Source of the DNA: Microvelia longipes | Lineage: Eukaryota; Arthropoda; Insecta; Hemiptera; Veliidae | Length of the DNA stretch: 64,000 nucleotides | Direction: 5' to 3' | NCBI GenBank assembly: GCA_018340805.1 | Contig: JACMZG010001870.1 | Coordinates: 17,927,780 to 17,991,779 of the forward strand | Shown here: positions 34,401-48,190 of the stretch, piece by piece | Layout: each line of letters opens with the position of its first letter | How positions within the stretch are numbered: position 1 is the stretch's first letter | Notes under the pieces: generated by a model | Seen by the model: only the letters and a program-made list of their open reading frames with translations | What the model was told of the DNA's origin: nothing | Database searches by the model: none | Program-made: the position numbers and the translations under genes

Positions 34401-37400
34401 ACCGCCTGGGGATAATACTTATTTAAACTCCCTTAAAAAAAAAAGTAAATTCGCTAAACATAACCAAGGCAAATTAGAATTAATACTTAAATTTAATACA
34501 TTTTTTACTTGCTCTAGATATTGTGTCTAGTCAAGTTGATGATGTAAACGAGATAGTCTTTTGTTTCTCATGTCATTTGTTAAAACGTCTTTTATTCTGC
34601 TTCTGGTTGAAGAGAATTTCTGAATATTTACAGTGCTAGTTTCTAAGTAGAAAAGGCTTGATGGTTTTATTATGTCAAAATATGAATACAATCTTGCCTG
34701 CTTTGTTCTGAATAAAAACTAGGGTTCTCTGCTGTTCAACACTAGTCTCAATCGAATTTCCCTCCTTATTTAAAAAATAAAGATAATAATTCTATTTTAT
34801 TATAAACATTGCTTTCATCTAAGTTTACGTGTTTAATTTCTATAGTATTATGTAATTCAATTTCTAACAATATTTATGTAAAGTCGTTATCAGGGGTGCT
34901 CAGAGGATGGGGCAAAGAGCAACATCAAACTTTTTTTGGATGTTTTCAAATGGGAGTCGATATAGCAAATTTAGGGGCAAAGTTTAAACATTTATTTTTT
35001 ATATTTGTTTTGTACATTAGGGTTTAGAGTGCCAGGGGATTAAAACTGGGTATACATTGTTTAAGTTAATATTTTTTGACTTCTTTCTTTCTTGACTAGT
35101 ATTGGCTTTGTTAATAAAACACTGCAGTTGCTAACAACCTTTAAATTTTCCTATGGACGACGAATCCATAGTTGTGTACCTAAGCATGTGGTAAAAATAA
35201 ATAAATAAATAAATAATTGGTTTATTTACACTACTAAAAAAAAATTGTTGAGCAGAATAATATGATAAAAAGTGTAAAATAGGATAGACTCTAAGTGATC
35301 TTAGTTCTTCCGTCCATCCTTAAATATGGGAGAAATTCAATAAATATAAATTGACAAAATATGTTTTTTTAATTTTTTTTAAAAAACCCAACGTAGGTTT
35401 CAGTATCATTACGTCTAATCATTGAAGATCACTTTACTCCTACCAAAGTATACTAGGGATTGCTAATTTTTCATAACTAACATTCTTAGAAATTACTCAT
35501 ACCTACTAATGACTTGACAAATTGTTGCTTGAAGGTTGTCGAAATATTATAAGTGTGCAACACATATAAACAATGCTGGGTTTGCCTACCTTGAGGAAAA
35601 CAAGGCGCTTATACTATTATTTTTATTGGCCACATTGATATGCAGGTATTCTTAACATTGGTAGCGACCAATAAGATGGTAAGTTTGTATAAAATATAAC
35701 TACATTTTAACTATCAAAAAATTTATTTAGTAGTATAAAATCTTACACATTGAATTAAGTTCTAATTTTAACTAACAATAATAAATGCATAGAGCAAGAA
35801 GAAAATATATTGTTAATAACTAAAATCGTGTTTGCTTCTTAAATGTCTTGTTTCATCCCTGAGTTAAAGTTATACACAACAAACCTCATTTGGCTTCGTC
35901 ACTGGAACATTTTAAAATATTGTATTGTTCATTGCAGTTTAGTATACAAATTTAAAACTTTGACGATATAAGTTAGATAAGTTGAGTGATAATTGTTTTA
36001 TAATCTAATTAATATTGTGTTAAGTCACACAGTGAGGAGTATTAAAATCTTATAATCATTCCATCAACCTTGACATAATCGATTTACGACCCAGGTATAT
36101 CATCTTGCTCGGAGAATAAATATTTTAGTCAATTTAGTATGTAGTGAGATAAAGTTAAAATAATACATCATTTTATCTTATCTAGTCTGGAAGATCTTAG
36201 ATTTTATCTTATTTAAGTCTAGAAAGTTTTAAAAAGCAGGGAGGGATAAGACTGCTGAACAAAGTCAAATAGAAAAATAATAATAATTTTTTGAACTATC
36301 GTTTTTTATTATTTTGGTAACTTTTCTTAAAATTTTAATTGCAATTTAACAAGTTTTTTCACTGAAATAATTTAGTTACTTGTAACTTAGTACCATCGGA
36401 AAATCTTTCTATTTTACGAAACAAATATTTTCTTTTAATGAACTGCTCGTTAAATTTTTAATTTAAATACTTTAAACTTTTATCATATTATGCTAAAATC
36501 TTGAAACCGCATTTTTTGTCATGGTAAATAGTTAAATTAGTTGTTTTGTTCGAAGTGTTATTGCATTATTTGTTCCGGTAGTACATAACATTAAATTTTT
36601 TTACGTAGCTTGAAATTAGTTCTCTGAATATAATATTCACAGCCTTCGATGTCTTTTTTTCACTTTTATATTTCAATAATTGTAGCTTCGACGTTTTTTT
36701 TAAATAAACTCTATTAAAATAACAGTAATTTCAATGCTTGTCATAGTTTTATTAGGAAAATTGGTTTCAGTTTTTTATTTTTATTAGAAAACTGTCTGTC
36801 TGTACAAATCTCTGTGCAGTTATTTATGGACACTTAGTAAATCTTTGCTGAATAATCCCTTTTGAATAAGAATATCTGAAAAAGTTTTTAAACATAATTA
36901 AATAAAAATGTTATAAATATGAAATTAAGTATTACTTTAACTTTTCTTAGCAAAACTTATCAGCTCAAATTTGTGCCAGTGGTAATGACGTAATTAAAAT
37001 TTCGTAAGATTGTATAAGAGGCATTTTATATTTTATACAAAATTAAAACTAGGGAATGTGCGTGGTCTACAAAATACAAAGACTACAAAGTGCTGAGATG
37101 TAGGTCATCATAGATGTGAACACAATTATCTACAAAACTAAACTGAAATCTGACGCAGTCACCACCGGAAGACCTGATTCTTCATGACAATAACTGCAAA
37201 AGCCTACCCAGTTTATTGCTCATCTGGTTGGTTTAAAAAAACTAAAATAGCCTCTATTATTAGATCTTTAATCAAAAAAGAAGTGAACAATATTTTTTAC
37301 TTTTTATTAAATTATTAAAATCATTTTAATGAATAAATTTAATAATTAAATAGTAAGTCCATTAATGAATTGACTAATATTTTATTGTTAAATGCATTCT

Positions 37401-38851
37401 TCGAATCAATAATAAAAGTACATACATTTTTCCAAGATTTTGCAAATATTGATTTTAAATATTCCTTTTAAGTTTAATAACTTTAACCAATTTTAACTAA
37501 TTTTAACTATAATTACTAATTCTTTATAAGTTTTTTTTGTTTAATAAAACACCCAAGTCTCTCCACATATAATATTTATTGACAACCACCAATTATTTAT
37601 TACTATGAGAATCATTATGTTGTATAACCTTTAATTATTATTTTAATATTTATGTAACCATTTCTTTTGTATAATACTCTAAAAGTTTAAAAGCAAGTAA
37701 AGATATTCATTGATTATTGTTATTAAATTATTTATAAACTTTAAATATATTACAGTCATGACGATACCTTCTTCTTGTAAAATTTTTAATGTTTCTGTTA
37801 AATACTTGACGATGAAAAAGTGAACAGATCGATTGTTCAAAATACTGAACAATCGGTTCACATTTTGAGTGTGATTTAAATATTTTTAAATATTGAGTAG
37901 AAGCGCATTGCTTATCCTCTGGAGTTGAAATGTTTATTTCAATTATTTGAATTTTGTCTTCAACGCTAAAAGTATTAGTACTCTCTTATACATTAATACG
38001 TATAAACACTTTATTTACAAAAATATAAACACTGTGGCTGGCCTTATAATAAGATTTCTATGATCACAGCGTACTTATTAATCTAAATGATATTTTATTA
38101 AGTAATAAGAACAATATTTTAAATAAACATACAAGATAAACATTATGAAACAGCACAAAGAATGAGTTTTTTGAGGCAACACCGGAAAATTGAATGCACA
38201 CGCGTCGATGCTTGTCGTTCAAAGAAAACTACCAAATTCTAACTAAATTTATTTTATCATGTTGAAAACAAAAGTAAACTAATTTTCAAAAACTTTTGTT
38301 CTATAAGTTTTCGAGACCAAGCAGATCGAAGTATCGACCACAAGAAGATGCTAAGCAAAGTATCGGACTTAATATCAACTCGGCAAGGTTCAACTTTCTT
38401 CCAAGTATTGAATAAGTTTTGTTTAATTTCATTTGTTGTCTAAAACTTTTACAGTATGACAAAAGTTGATGATTATTTGTTGTAAATTATTCAAATATCA
38501 GTGTTCACTAAGTATAAAACAGAACTGTAATTATGTTAATTTGAAATTTATCAAAAGTTTTAAAAAATTTGATTGATGTGTTTTCATTTTGTTTCCTTTT
38601 GTGGTGTTTATCCGCCTTTTAGTCATGGCGCTAATTATACAAATTTTGTAAAAAAAATCGAATTAAAAATACTTCACGTTTGATTTTGTTTTGAAACCCC
38701 CCTGACGGAAGTACCTATATCATCTTAAGTTTCTACATAAAATATCTGAACTAATCTACAACGAAATCTGACGACGCTCCACCTCAGATTTTCCAAAGAA
38801 AAACAATTAAAGACAAATTTTTCTAAAGTACTTTTAATTTTACTTTTTAGT
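34401..38851. other. Long AT-rich stretch, no supported gene
   Basis: No convincing coding sequence or RNA gene was seen over about 4.4 kb. An imperfect inverted repeat lies at 37820-37861 (CGATTGTTC and GAACAATCG, with outer GTGAAC and GTTCAC). Confidence 0.5.
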
Positions 38852-39336
38852 TTAAGTCAAAAATTTAAGATAAAAATTAAAACGTCTAGTATTATCAATT
38901 AAGAAATTTTCCGTCTCAGATTTTGACATTTTTCTTGAGACGTACCACAAATCAGCATGTGTGCCTCCACAAGGCTTACAGAAAATTATTTCTGTAAGCC
39001 TTGTGAGTGAAGCGAGTGATAATGATATAAAGTAGGGAGAGGTGAGATCACCTAGCAACTAGGTCACATGTTTGGGCCCTTTTTGCTCATTTTCTTAGAT
39101 AGACGATAATTTTCTACCTTATGAGTCGAAATGTGCAGACATTTCGTCATCATTGATGGCTCGACATAATGACATGTCCCACTCAGTTTTGTTACGCCTA
39201 ACTCATCAGGGCGCCTACAGAGCCTAAACTCACTTTGACGTTCAATTAATTCCCAAGAGTTTAATGTGAAGTATTTACCAGAGACGAACGGTGCTCTCTT
39301 ACCGCCATCATGCATAACAAGCAAAACAAATATCAT
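38852..39336 (-). pseudogene. Possible decayed coding region, unidentified
   Basis: Two minus-strand frames lie end to end: 39336-39064 (90 codons) and 39058-38852 (68 codons). Their residue composition (Cys, Trp, Arg, Gly present) is less AT-driven than other frames in the window. Both contain a similar word: YRLSKKMSKK near the end of the first and YVSRKMSKSE in the second, so an internal duplication is possible. No domain was recognised. A perfect 17-bp hairpin interrupts the second frame. It could be a transposon remnant or chance. Confidence 0.2.
38968..39005. repeat. Perfect hairpin, 17-bp stem
   Basis: CACAAGGCTTACAGAAA, the 4-nt loop ATTA, then the exact reverse complement. Confidence 0.8.
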
Positions 39337-42300
39337 TTGATACTGCCGATTTTTATATACGGTACATTTATTTTCCGTATAATATTCTTAATATTACAAC
39401 ATTTAGCAATACTTTTTTTTACTTATTTACTTGAACTTTAAGCTGACAAAAGCGTAAGTCTAACGGACTTGACTTAAAGCTCTTATAACTTTGTTTTCTA
39501 AAAAAAATTAATCTGGACGAACAAAGGTTCTCGACGGTTTGTCAAAAACAAAATCTTCGTTTTTTAATTTACTTTTTTTAAAATTATTTCTAATTTTTTG
39601 ACAAAGGGCAATTGTAAACAAAAAAAAATTTTTCAGAGTTTAATCAAAAATGTATTTTCATTGATTAATTTTTTACTCTCACAAAAACTTATCTTTGTTA
39701 CAAAAAGGAATATTAAAATTGTACAAGATGAGGAAAAAGTTTTTATGATGCTATACAAATATGACTTTTTATTGACAAAGTTTTATTTGAAAAAAAAACT
39801 TTAAAAAGCACAAAAGATTGTTACTTTTAAACAAATAAAAAATGTAATTGGTCGTGATGGCAAGATGTTCACGACACAATGGTCCATGTTTTCATCATAC
39901 TTTTTATGAACTTTGGAAAAACATTGCATTGTTTATCAAACAATTACAGTTTAGGCTTTTGTTTGTTTTATTCAATCGTAAATAAACAATAGATGATAAA
40001 GAGAGTTAATTGTTGTATTTTAATAATTATGATTTTTTACAAACATGAATTTTCAGGTCTGTAATGCTATTCTAAAAATTTCTAAAATCTTAAAAATTTA
40101 GATTCCTTTTTTACTCTTATTTATCATTTTTTACCTCTTTAGATAACTTTTAAAATTGAAATTAGATCTTACACTAATATTGATTATTTTAAAAGCTCCA
40201 TCAAAGCCTTTTTAGTTTTTTAATTAGCTTTTATTGACATGGATTTTTGTAAAAAAAAATTCTCTTTTTTGTGGTCTTAAAAATGAATTTATTATATATG
40301 TCAAACAATAGGTTGGGAAAAATTGCTGGAATATGCGGTAATATTGGTATCAAGTTTCTTAGATTCATTGTTTTCCAAGACAATTAATATTAGGGTATGC
40401 TATAATTTAACTTCTTCAAGTTATTTATAGTGGCAACAAAATTACCATACTTAGGTATTATTTACTATAAAACACTCGTAAATTTGTACTCGCTCAACTC
40501 TTTTAACTTACTCGGGGTAAAGACGATTTTGGAAAGTTTACAACCATTTTTTCCCTTATTTTAAGAAATTATGTTATGGTGTTTCTATAACATTTCTGTT
40601 ATATGTCAATTTCTGTTATATGTATAATTTGCTTATTTATAGGGAGCAGAGAAAAATATAAATACACAAAAACGAATTTTTAAAAAAGATATTAAAACAG
40701 TATATATTTGTTTCAGGTAAGATTGTGGACCTGCTGTTTGGTTACCAGTGACATATTAAAATTGTTTATTTGATTCTCGTGAGCACCAAAAATTAGTAAG
40801 TTTTTACTGGATACACTTATAAAAGAATATTATCTTCTACCTTTTCTTTTATTTTTTAAATTTCATACAGTTGCCCCTAGATTAGGTTTGGAATTTACGT
40901 GGCTCTATATTTACCTGATATTTTATTCACAAAACGTATTTACTTCAAATACGCACAATAATTATTATTATGCTTATTTAAGGAGGATTCAACTCTTAAT
41001 AATTATTATTTTTAACAGCTAAAAAAACAAATTTTACTAGATAATCATTATTTCAACAAAAAGCAGCTAAGAATGCCGGGTTCGATTTTATCAGATTCCA
41101 GCACTGAAGTTATTCGGTATTTTTTTTCCTATTCCGACATCTCCCTTGCATCATTAATCTTCTATTTCATAAAATCTATTGTTATTTTACTTAAGGTGTT
41201 TGATATGGCATCATAGTTCCGGAGAAATTTTCTGTTTTTATATTAAAAAAATACAATGACTAAGTGCTCTTTTATTTATTTTTTCACTCATTATCATAAT
41301 GTTTAGCATATGTTTTATTCAGGAAACTAGCGTGTAAACTGGTACCAATTAGGTGTTTTTCGTGATGTAAGATAGTAGGAAATAAAGAAGAGCCAAAAGC
41401 TGATAATAAAGAAATGGCTTAAGGTTGAGGTTAAATTACTGCGGGTTTAAATCCTACTTAATTTTGTTATTGGAGTTTTAGAGAAGAATTAAGCCCCTAT
41501 TTCGCCAGCATTCTTCCCCGATTCTTCTTTTTTCCATCTTTACTTTACATCAAATTGGATTTTTTTTGTATTAAACCTATTCAGGTTAGTTTGATCATAT
41601 CATTTTGTTGAAAAGTAATACAGCTATTAATAAAAGGATTTCTTTATCAGGCATCTTTAATAATTTACCAGTAATCCTTTACAAGTTTAGTATTTGAAAA
41701 GCTGGTTTCTCATTGAACTAAAGTTATTAGATTACTAATAACTATATAAATTATTAGTTTATAATAACTGAAGTTATTATTAATTTCTGAACAATTTATG
41801 AGTAGGTAAACTTCTTTTGAGAAGGTCTTTAGTTCATAATACAACAAAAACAGTTGCTCAATAGAAATATTTATGAACTATGGAGTACCTCAAAGTAGAA
41901 TTCTGAATATTAAGAGTATTCGTCTGAGCTCAGGCGAAATATAGTCATTTAAAGATGTAAGAAGTTGTTATTTCATTCCTATCCAGTGTCTTTAAATAAA
42001 TTAAAAAAAGTAGTATTCTGTCTTTTCGTCTCTTTGTTACAACCATTTATGATCTCTGTGTTAAGATTGAAAAATTATATCCAACTGCCATTACAATGTT
42101 GTTGTTTCTTCTTACAATCTTGCGGTGGCATAATTCTCTTAGGGAAAATCTTTAATCATTGAGCTTATTACGATAAGATGAAAGAAATTATGAATTTTGT
42201 AAATACATTTTTCATCATGTAATTTTTGTTACTTTAAAACCAACATTTGATGAGAGTGTATTATCCGTAGTTCTAAAGCTTAGTTAGTTAAGTTTAGTAT

Positions 42301-42788
42301 CCAAAATGATAACATATTTACCGATTTTTGTTTCATCGAGTATAAATTTATAAAAGGAGTTAATGTAAGTTGGCACAGTGCCTAATAGTACAAAGCTTTA
42401 TTAAGATACTTAATGGACGAATAAAATTAATGTTATTACGTGATAGACAGTAAAGTATTGTGATTGGGATATTCAATTCAATAAGAAACGTAATGCAATG
42501 TTAAGAATTGTGGAATTCTTAATTCACATACACGAGTTAAGTAATGATTATTTTTGTAACTGATTGTACTTTCAGTGAAAGCCTGTTACTAACGATAAGA
42601 TTTTACCTAATTTTAAAAATCAGTCTGAAAGATATTTTTAAATATCTTTTATTCTTTTTAATGAGGTTAAAAATATTTTTACTTAACACCTATTCCTGTT
42701 ATTGTTTTATTTTAGTATTTTTTTATAATTCTTAACTATTCATTTATATATTAGCAGCTATATCCATGCTGATTAAGGGTGGCGCAAT
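39337..42788. other. Long AT-rich stretch, no supported gene
   Basis: Frames of 60-70 codons at 39598, 41965 and 42544 (+) have no motif. I see no repeat or RNA gene. Confidence 0.5.
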
Positions 42789-42801
42789 TAGTTTTTGATA
42801 T

Positions 42802-43140
42802 TAAAAGAGGAAGAAGTCTCTGCACAAAAATATATTTCTTTATAGCAAAGCGCTTTCAACCTACCTGAGGTCATCATCAGTGTTAGCTGATGAAGAGGGT
42901 GATAGATGAGTCTTACTGATCAGATATCAAAGATAGACTCATACTGATAGATTGAGTCTATCTTTGATATCTGATCTGTAAGACTCATCTATCACCCTCT
43001 TCTTTATTCAACGGCTAGCACTGATGATGACCTCTTGTTTGGTTGAAAGCGCTTTGCTATAACGAAATATATTTTTTGTGGAGAGACTTCTTCCTCTTTT
43101 ATTAAGATGAACTCCATTAACGCTCACCTTAGTTATTTTT
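42802..43140. mobile_element. 339-bp fold-back element with 13-bp flanking direct repeats
   Basis: Arms of about 135 bp are inverted copies: AAAAGAGGAAGAAGTCTCT, ATAGCAAAGCGCTTTCAACC, GAGGTCATCATCAGTG, GAGGGTGATAGATGAGTCTT and CAGATATCAAAGATAGACTC recur in reverse order and orientation. They are separated by only about 15 nt near 42945. TAGTTTTTGATAT occurs at 42789-42801 and 43141-43153, consistent with a target duplication. There is no coding capacity. The superfamily is unassigned. Confidence 0.8.
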
Positions 43141-43178
43141 TAGTTTTTGATATATTCTTTGCATTCAGAAAAAAAAAA

Positions 43179-43228
43179 CTTGAATCTAGATTCAAGATTC
43201 AAACCTATTGAATCTTGATTCAATAGGT
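43179..43228. repeat. Two adjacent perfect palindromes
   Basis: CTTGAATCTAGATTCAAG (43179-43196) is an 18-nt palindrome. Six bases later ACCTATTGAATC, TT, GATTCAATAGGT (43203-43228) form a 12-bp stem. The shared word GAATC/GATTC suggests repeated local copying. Confidence 0.75.
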
Positions 43229-43244
43229 AGGATTTAGGGCTGTT

Positions 43245-43640
43245 AAAACGGATACGGAGTTCATCAGAACTTTTCCTCACCATATCGGATTCGCTACGCT
43301 CATCTTGAACACTTCAGACTCGTTTGGCTCGTCCTCAGAATATGTAAAAGCCCTAATTTATTGTTCTTCGTCTTTGGACTCGCTCCACTTGTCCTCAGGC
43401 AGGCATTCACTTTATTCCCAAAGGTTCCATCTAGTTACTTACCACGCTCGAAACTGCTTAACATTAGTGATCTAACAAAAGCGTGAATATACTAATCGCA
43501 TTGGAATAAAACTTAGTATACTTATTACATTAAGGTATACACTTGTACCAAATTTCAATTAGATTGGATCTTTTTTTGTTTTTTAAGGATTTTTGTAATT
43601 TATTTGGTACATTAGTAAATATTTTAATGGACTATATGCG
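43245..43640 (-). repeat. Composite dispersed repeat (copy M)
   Basis: It carries GAACTTTTCCTCACCATATC and GGATTCGCTACGCTCATCTT; two related GACTCG-TTGTCCTCAG words; an antisense 5S block at 43413-43461 (ACTTACCACGCTCGAAACTG); and GGTATACACTTGTACCAAAT. It is cut off before the CA-tract end of the family. The module order agrees with copies at 10.7 and 31.8 kb. Confidence 0.6.
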
Positions 43641-46076
43641 TACTAAACTTTAAATGTGTAGGTGTGCATATCGACGTCCTCTACGACATATTTTAAGCTC
43701 AGTGGTGCAAAAGAATGGGGAAGGAGATTCCTACCGGAAAAGCATACTATCCCAGTCAGTCAGTGCAATAAGTCCTGAGATGGCCCAGATCAGTAAATTT
43801 ATTTATTTAAATACATGGCAATATGCTACGTAATACCTTTCTTCATTTTCATCATTCTTCAACATTTATTTAAAATAAACCTGCAATAGTAGGTTGATAA
43901 AAGTAAAAAATCACAAAATATCCATTAGGCAGCGGTATATAGAGGGTGCCGGGTTCAGGGACCAAACCCATGCCCGGTGCTGGAGCAAGGGGTGAACCTA
44001 TTTTTTGTGATTTAATGAATATAGTTATGCTTGAATAAAAAACAATCACACTACTTTAAAGCCTATTTAGCACTGATCTCAGAAATATTTTTTCAACTTC
44101 ATAGCCAAAAAAACAAAAAAACTTACCTTAAAGATACCGGGTACTGGTGCTTTTACCCTAATCATTATTTTCTAAATGTCAATTTAATAAAATGCTAACT
44201 AAAACATTTCTAACAAATAAACTTGAAACATACTTATTCATTACACGTGGATCAGATAAATTCTCTTAAGCTCGAAATCATTTTGTAAAATTGTTTCATA
44301 TCAAACTCGAGTTTCAACTTATATTAATTTTCCGTTTACTCTCTGACAACATTGTTGCTCTTCTGTTTGTTGCTCATTTTCTGTAACCTAAGGATTTTGT
44401 CATATATCCGTGTCATATTTTGTTAGGAATGTTTACTTCGTCTTTTGTATCATTCCATGCTCATAGGTACCAAGTATATTTGTATTTTCTACCAGAGTAT
44501 ATTGCTAAAACAGTTCTAGGTAATGATAAAATTATAAATAGTCTCGTCTAATTCTTTAGCTCTTTGTTGATTGAATAAATAGGTGTTTCATAGTTTTTAA
44601 TTAATTGGCTCTTACGATTATAGAATATTATTTGCGTGGTTTATTTATAGTGGTTAATTTAAATGTATTCTACTACTTTTACTAGAGAGCACAGCTTAGT
44701 TTGATTCCTCGTTAATATTAGTTTCATAGACACGATTTTCATGGAAGGTCTCTTTAACTTTAATATTAGCAATTAACTGTGATCCGAGCTCTCTTTGTAT
44801 CTAAAATTATAGAGATCAAATAATTAATATTTATCTTAACAAATGCAATGAAAACGTGTTTTGTAATTCCTTGACTTCTAGATTAATCTAAAACATTCAA
44901 GTTATTAAAATCATACAAAAACTATGATATCATTGTGCTTGTAAGCATATTTTATTTTTTACTTTTCTTTACATTTACTGGACGTATTTAGTATTGTGTT
45001 TTTTTCTATTGTTTGCCAATTTTTCATTTCACTAACAAATTCATCATATAATATTTTCTATTTGCTTGTAGACCTTCTAAATCTCCTATGGTCCTTTGGG
45101 GATCCACGGACTACACTTTGCATATCCCTGATCTAATATGATTATCCATTAGACTTAAACTTGTTTTATAGTTTACCTTTCCCAAATATATTAATTTGTA
45201 ATCAGTAAATCCAAATTCAATTCGATTTTCTAGTTTATTTTACATTTTTTTTAAAATAATTTTTTCTAAAAAGTTTTTGTCACTTTGGTTAATTATATCA
45301 ATTATAAAAACTTGCTGAAAAATGTAAAAACTTTGGTTTCTTTTCGTTCTTTATTTAAATGAGAAAAGAGGTAATTAGGTAAAAGTTTTAGTTAATAAAT
45401 TATCGAGCAAGTTAAAATAAAGCGTATTTTAAATTTTATTAGCGGATTTTTTATGGTAAAAATACGTTACCCGAACCTAGGCTTTCGTACCTTCCTTCTA
45501 TACCCAATCTCAGTCGTTGTTACCACCCTTCCGTTAATCCCAAGGAACTTGTATAAAGAGAAGGAGCGTATCATACCTTTATAGATGTAAAACACTATCG
45601 CCAAAGACTTCACCGGCTTCTCATAATACTATTAGATCCTTCTTATCGTGATTTCATAAGCATGTCGAGCCAAATTTCAGTCCTATATTAGTTTGTATTG
45701 GTTAATTTTAAGTATTTATTGGTATTTTTACTTTGTTTGAAATGATCAAGTTATAAATCTCTTAAAAACATAAAAAATATAGAGATTAATGTATATTGAC
45801 ATTAAGCGAGATTTACGTTAAGAGTGAAAAAAGCTTTATATGCTGCTCCTATACTATAACAATCTCAGTGTTGGACAACGTTGCCGCCGACTCTTTATAT
45901 ATACCTTTTAAAAGTGGGCCACACTAAATGGCTTTATGATCTCCCTATTGCTAATCCTCACAAAACACGTGCCTCCCGCCTTCTTAATTAAAAAAACTTC
46001 GCCTCTTAGCTCTGACGTCGTTGCACCACGCACACCTTTACTCATAGTTAGTTTCTGATGTCTTAGTTTTCTCTTA
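43641..46076. other. Intergenic DNA with GC-richer patches, no supported gene
   Basis: Patches at about 43700-43790 and 43925-44000 (GGGTGCCGGGTTCAGGGACC) are GC-richer than average and may be old repeat fragments. Bases 45480-45680 and 45850-46030 look weakly coding-like but every frame is broken and nothing was recognised. Confidence 0.35.
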
Positions 46077-46842
46077 TAGTCCAAGAGCCGGACCTGAAAA
46101 AATGTGACTCATTTTGTACTACTTGAAACCAAATTTCTCTGAAAATATACCTTAAATTATGAAGAAAAATCCAGAGTGGAGCCCTTCATATTGTTGCGCG
46201 TGCTCAAAATTTTATAAAATCGCACAAATGTCAGTTTTCTTGAAATAAGTGGTCCCCTGTAGGTCGTGTGCAAACCATGAATAGACAATTTTTTAAAGGT
46301 GGCAAAATGCTCTTTAAAACGAGTGTTCTGTTCAGTCATCAAAATCGGATGGTTACAACCGAAGTTATAGCTGTTTCAAAAATACCAAAATAATGATTAC
46401 TTTATGCAAAGTCAACGAATTTCGTTGTAAATATTGACTTTTAGTGAATTTTTTTTGGCCATTCAACAAATGTCATAACTTTAGTTGTAGTAATCCGATT
46501 TTGACAAAAACACTCGTTATATTGGAAATTGTATCAGCTTTAACATATGTTCTCATCATATTTTGCGTACGACCTACAGGGAACCACTTCTTGCAAGAAA
46601 ACTGGAATTTTTGCAATTTTCGAATATTTTGAGCGAGCGCATTTATATGAAGGGGTCCACTCTGGATTATTATTATTGAGGATTGGGGTTGGAGTCTACC
46701 TATCCACCTACCTATCCTACCTACCTATCCACTCTGGATAGGCAGACTATGCTTTTCCTTTATAATTTAAGGTATATTTTCAGAAAAATTTAGTTTGAAG
46801 TAATACAAAATGAGTCACATTTTTTAGGCCTGGCTGTTACTG
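46077..46842. mobile_element. Second copy of the TAGTCCAAGAGCC fold-back element
   Basis: It begins TAGTCCAAGAGCCGGACCTG, identical to the copy at 24370, and follows it through the GAACCCTTCATAT-like, AAATAAGTGG and CAAAATCGGATG blocks. The right end is decayed (GGCCTGGCTGTTAC). An extra segment of about 65 bp with CTACCTATCCACC repeats sits near 46675-46735, where CCACTCTGGAT is duplicated. Confidence 0.75.
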
Positions 46843-47828
46843 ATACTGTTACTATTAATCATTACACTGGATTATGACCAATCAACCTTCGTTATTCAAA
46901 TTTAAACCTCCCTCTTCTCTTGGACCTTCTTATCTCTCTAATATACATCCCTTAACTTTTTATATTAATTCTCTACTTAATATTGTTACTGAGGCTAGCA
47001 ATTCCTATATGCTGAACCATCTATCCTTATAATGCAACCTATTAAAAATTATGACTGCATATCCTTAAAAAATAACCCTAAACCTAGCAACTTTGCATGT
47101 TTCCAAAAAAGGTGGCGGTGTGTTTGCTTTTTCAAAAGGTCATCACATCACCTTCTTTGTGCATATTTACAACCACAGAAAACAGTACCGGGATTAACAG
47201 TACGATTGGATTCCAACAAATCCACTCGTTGCAATGCACGCCCGATTTAACAGAATTTCCTTCTTTAACACCCTGTAGCCCAAACCCTTATAAATTGCAA
47301 GAAGACAGCCACTCGTCGCTGTCAATATTTTTTGTAATACTAGTTAAAATTAATACGTGTATAATACTTTTATAAAAACAGTAGCAATACCGTTATTACT
47401 GATTATTCATTTATTTAAACTTTATATACAAATATAACATTGATCCTCAAAGAGGCCCTTTATTAAAAACATTATTCATTTAATCATAATTAACATATTT
47501 GGGGTTGTTATGAAATTAAGCATTCTAATTAAAATGCTTTATTAATTAAATATTAAAAAATAAATTGAACCTAAAAGAGAAATAATTACCGACTCTAATC
47601 ACAACTTAATTAAGCGTCTTTGTTAATTTATTAATCTTGTTAATCGGATTAGTATTATCTCCTTATTATTTTATTTTTAGAGTTTCGTATTTAATAAAGA
47701 GTACACTTTATTGTGAAAATCAAAACAGAAATTTGTATTTTAATTCAATTTTCCAAAATATATGATCGAAATTTTGAATATGGAATAAATGGTATGTATT
47801 CTGGCAAGGTGATTTGAATCATAAAGTA
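46843..47828. other. Intergenic DNA, no supported gene
   Basis: Overlapping plus frames at 47032-47250 and 47097-47375 have no recognised motif. The region is slightly less AT-rich than its surroundings. Confidence 0.4.
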
Positions 47829-48190
47829 ATTTTTACTTTTCCTAATTATATAGGAAAGTATTGTTTACAAAAATATCCGAAACCGGGTTATCACCTGAAT
47901 TATTATTCGTTTCACGTGTTTTTAAGGCCTCTTAAGTGGTTTTCACAAAGTCTGTTATTATCGTAGCTCCCAGTGTATTTATGCTAGAGAAGTGAAATTT
48001 TGTAAGAAAATCAGTCTATTGGTGTAATTGTGCTATCTAGAAATATAATTTTTATGACGCCACTAACCCGCAATAATGGCAGCAAAATTTCGAAAAATTA
48101 TAAAACGCAGAAAAATTTAGCGATCAATTTGAGCCTTAACAAAAATGTAGCAGGCAGAAAAGTAACAATGTTCCCACTTACCCTGTACCA
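47829..48190 (+). repeat. Composite dispersed repeat (copy H)
   Basis: It has TTTTTACTTTTCCTAATTAT, TATCCGAAACCGGGTTATCA, GTTTTTAAGGCCTCTTAAGT, ATCGTAGCTCCCAGTGTATT with TATGCTAGAGAAGTGAAATT, and TTATGACGCCACTAACCCGC. It matches the first half of the family. The 5S-like module is absent. Confidence 0.65.

Noticed and set aside
42885..42920. Hammerhead ribozyme suggested by CTGATGA
   Set aside because: No following GAAA core or closing helices; the word is part of the fold-back arm.
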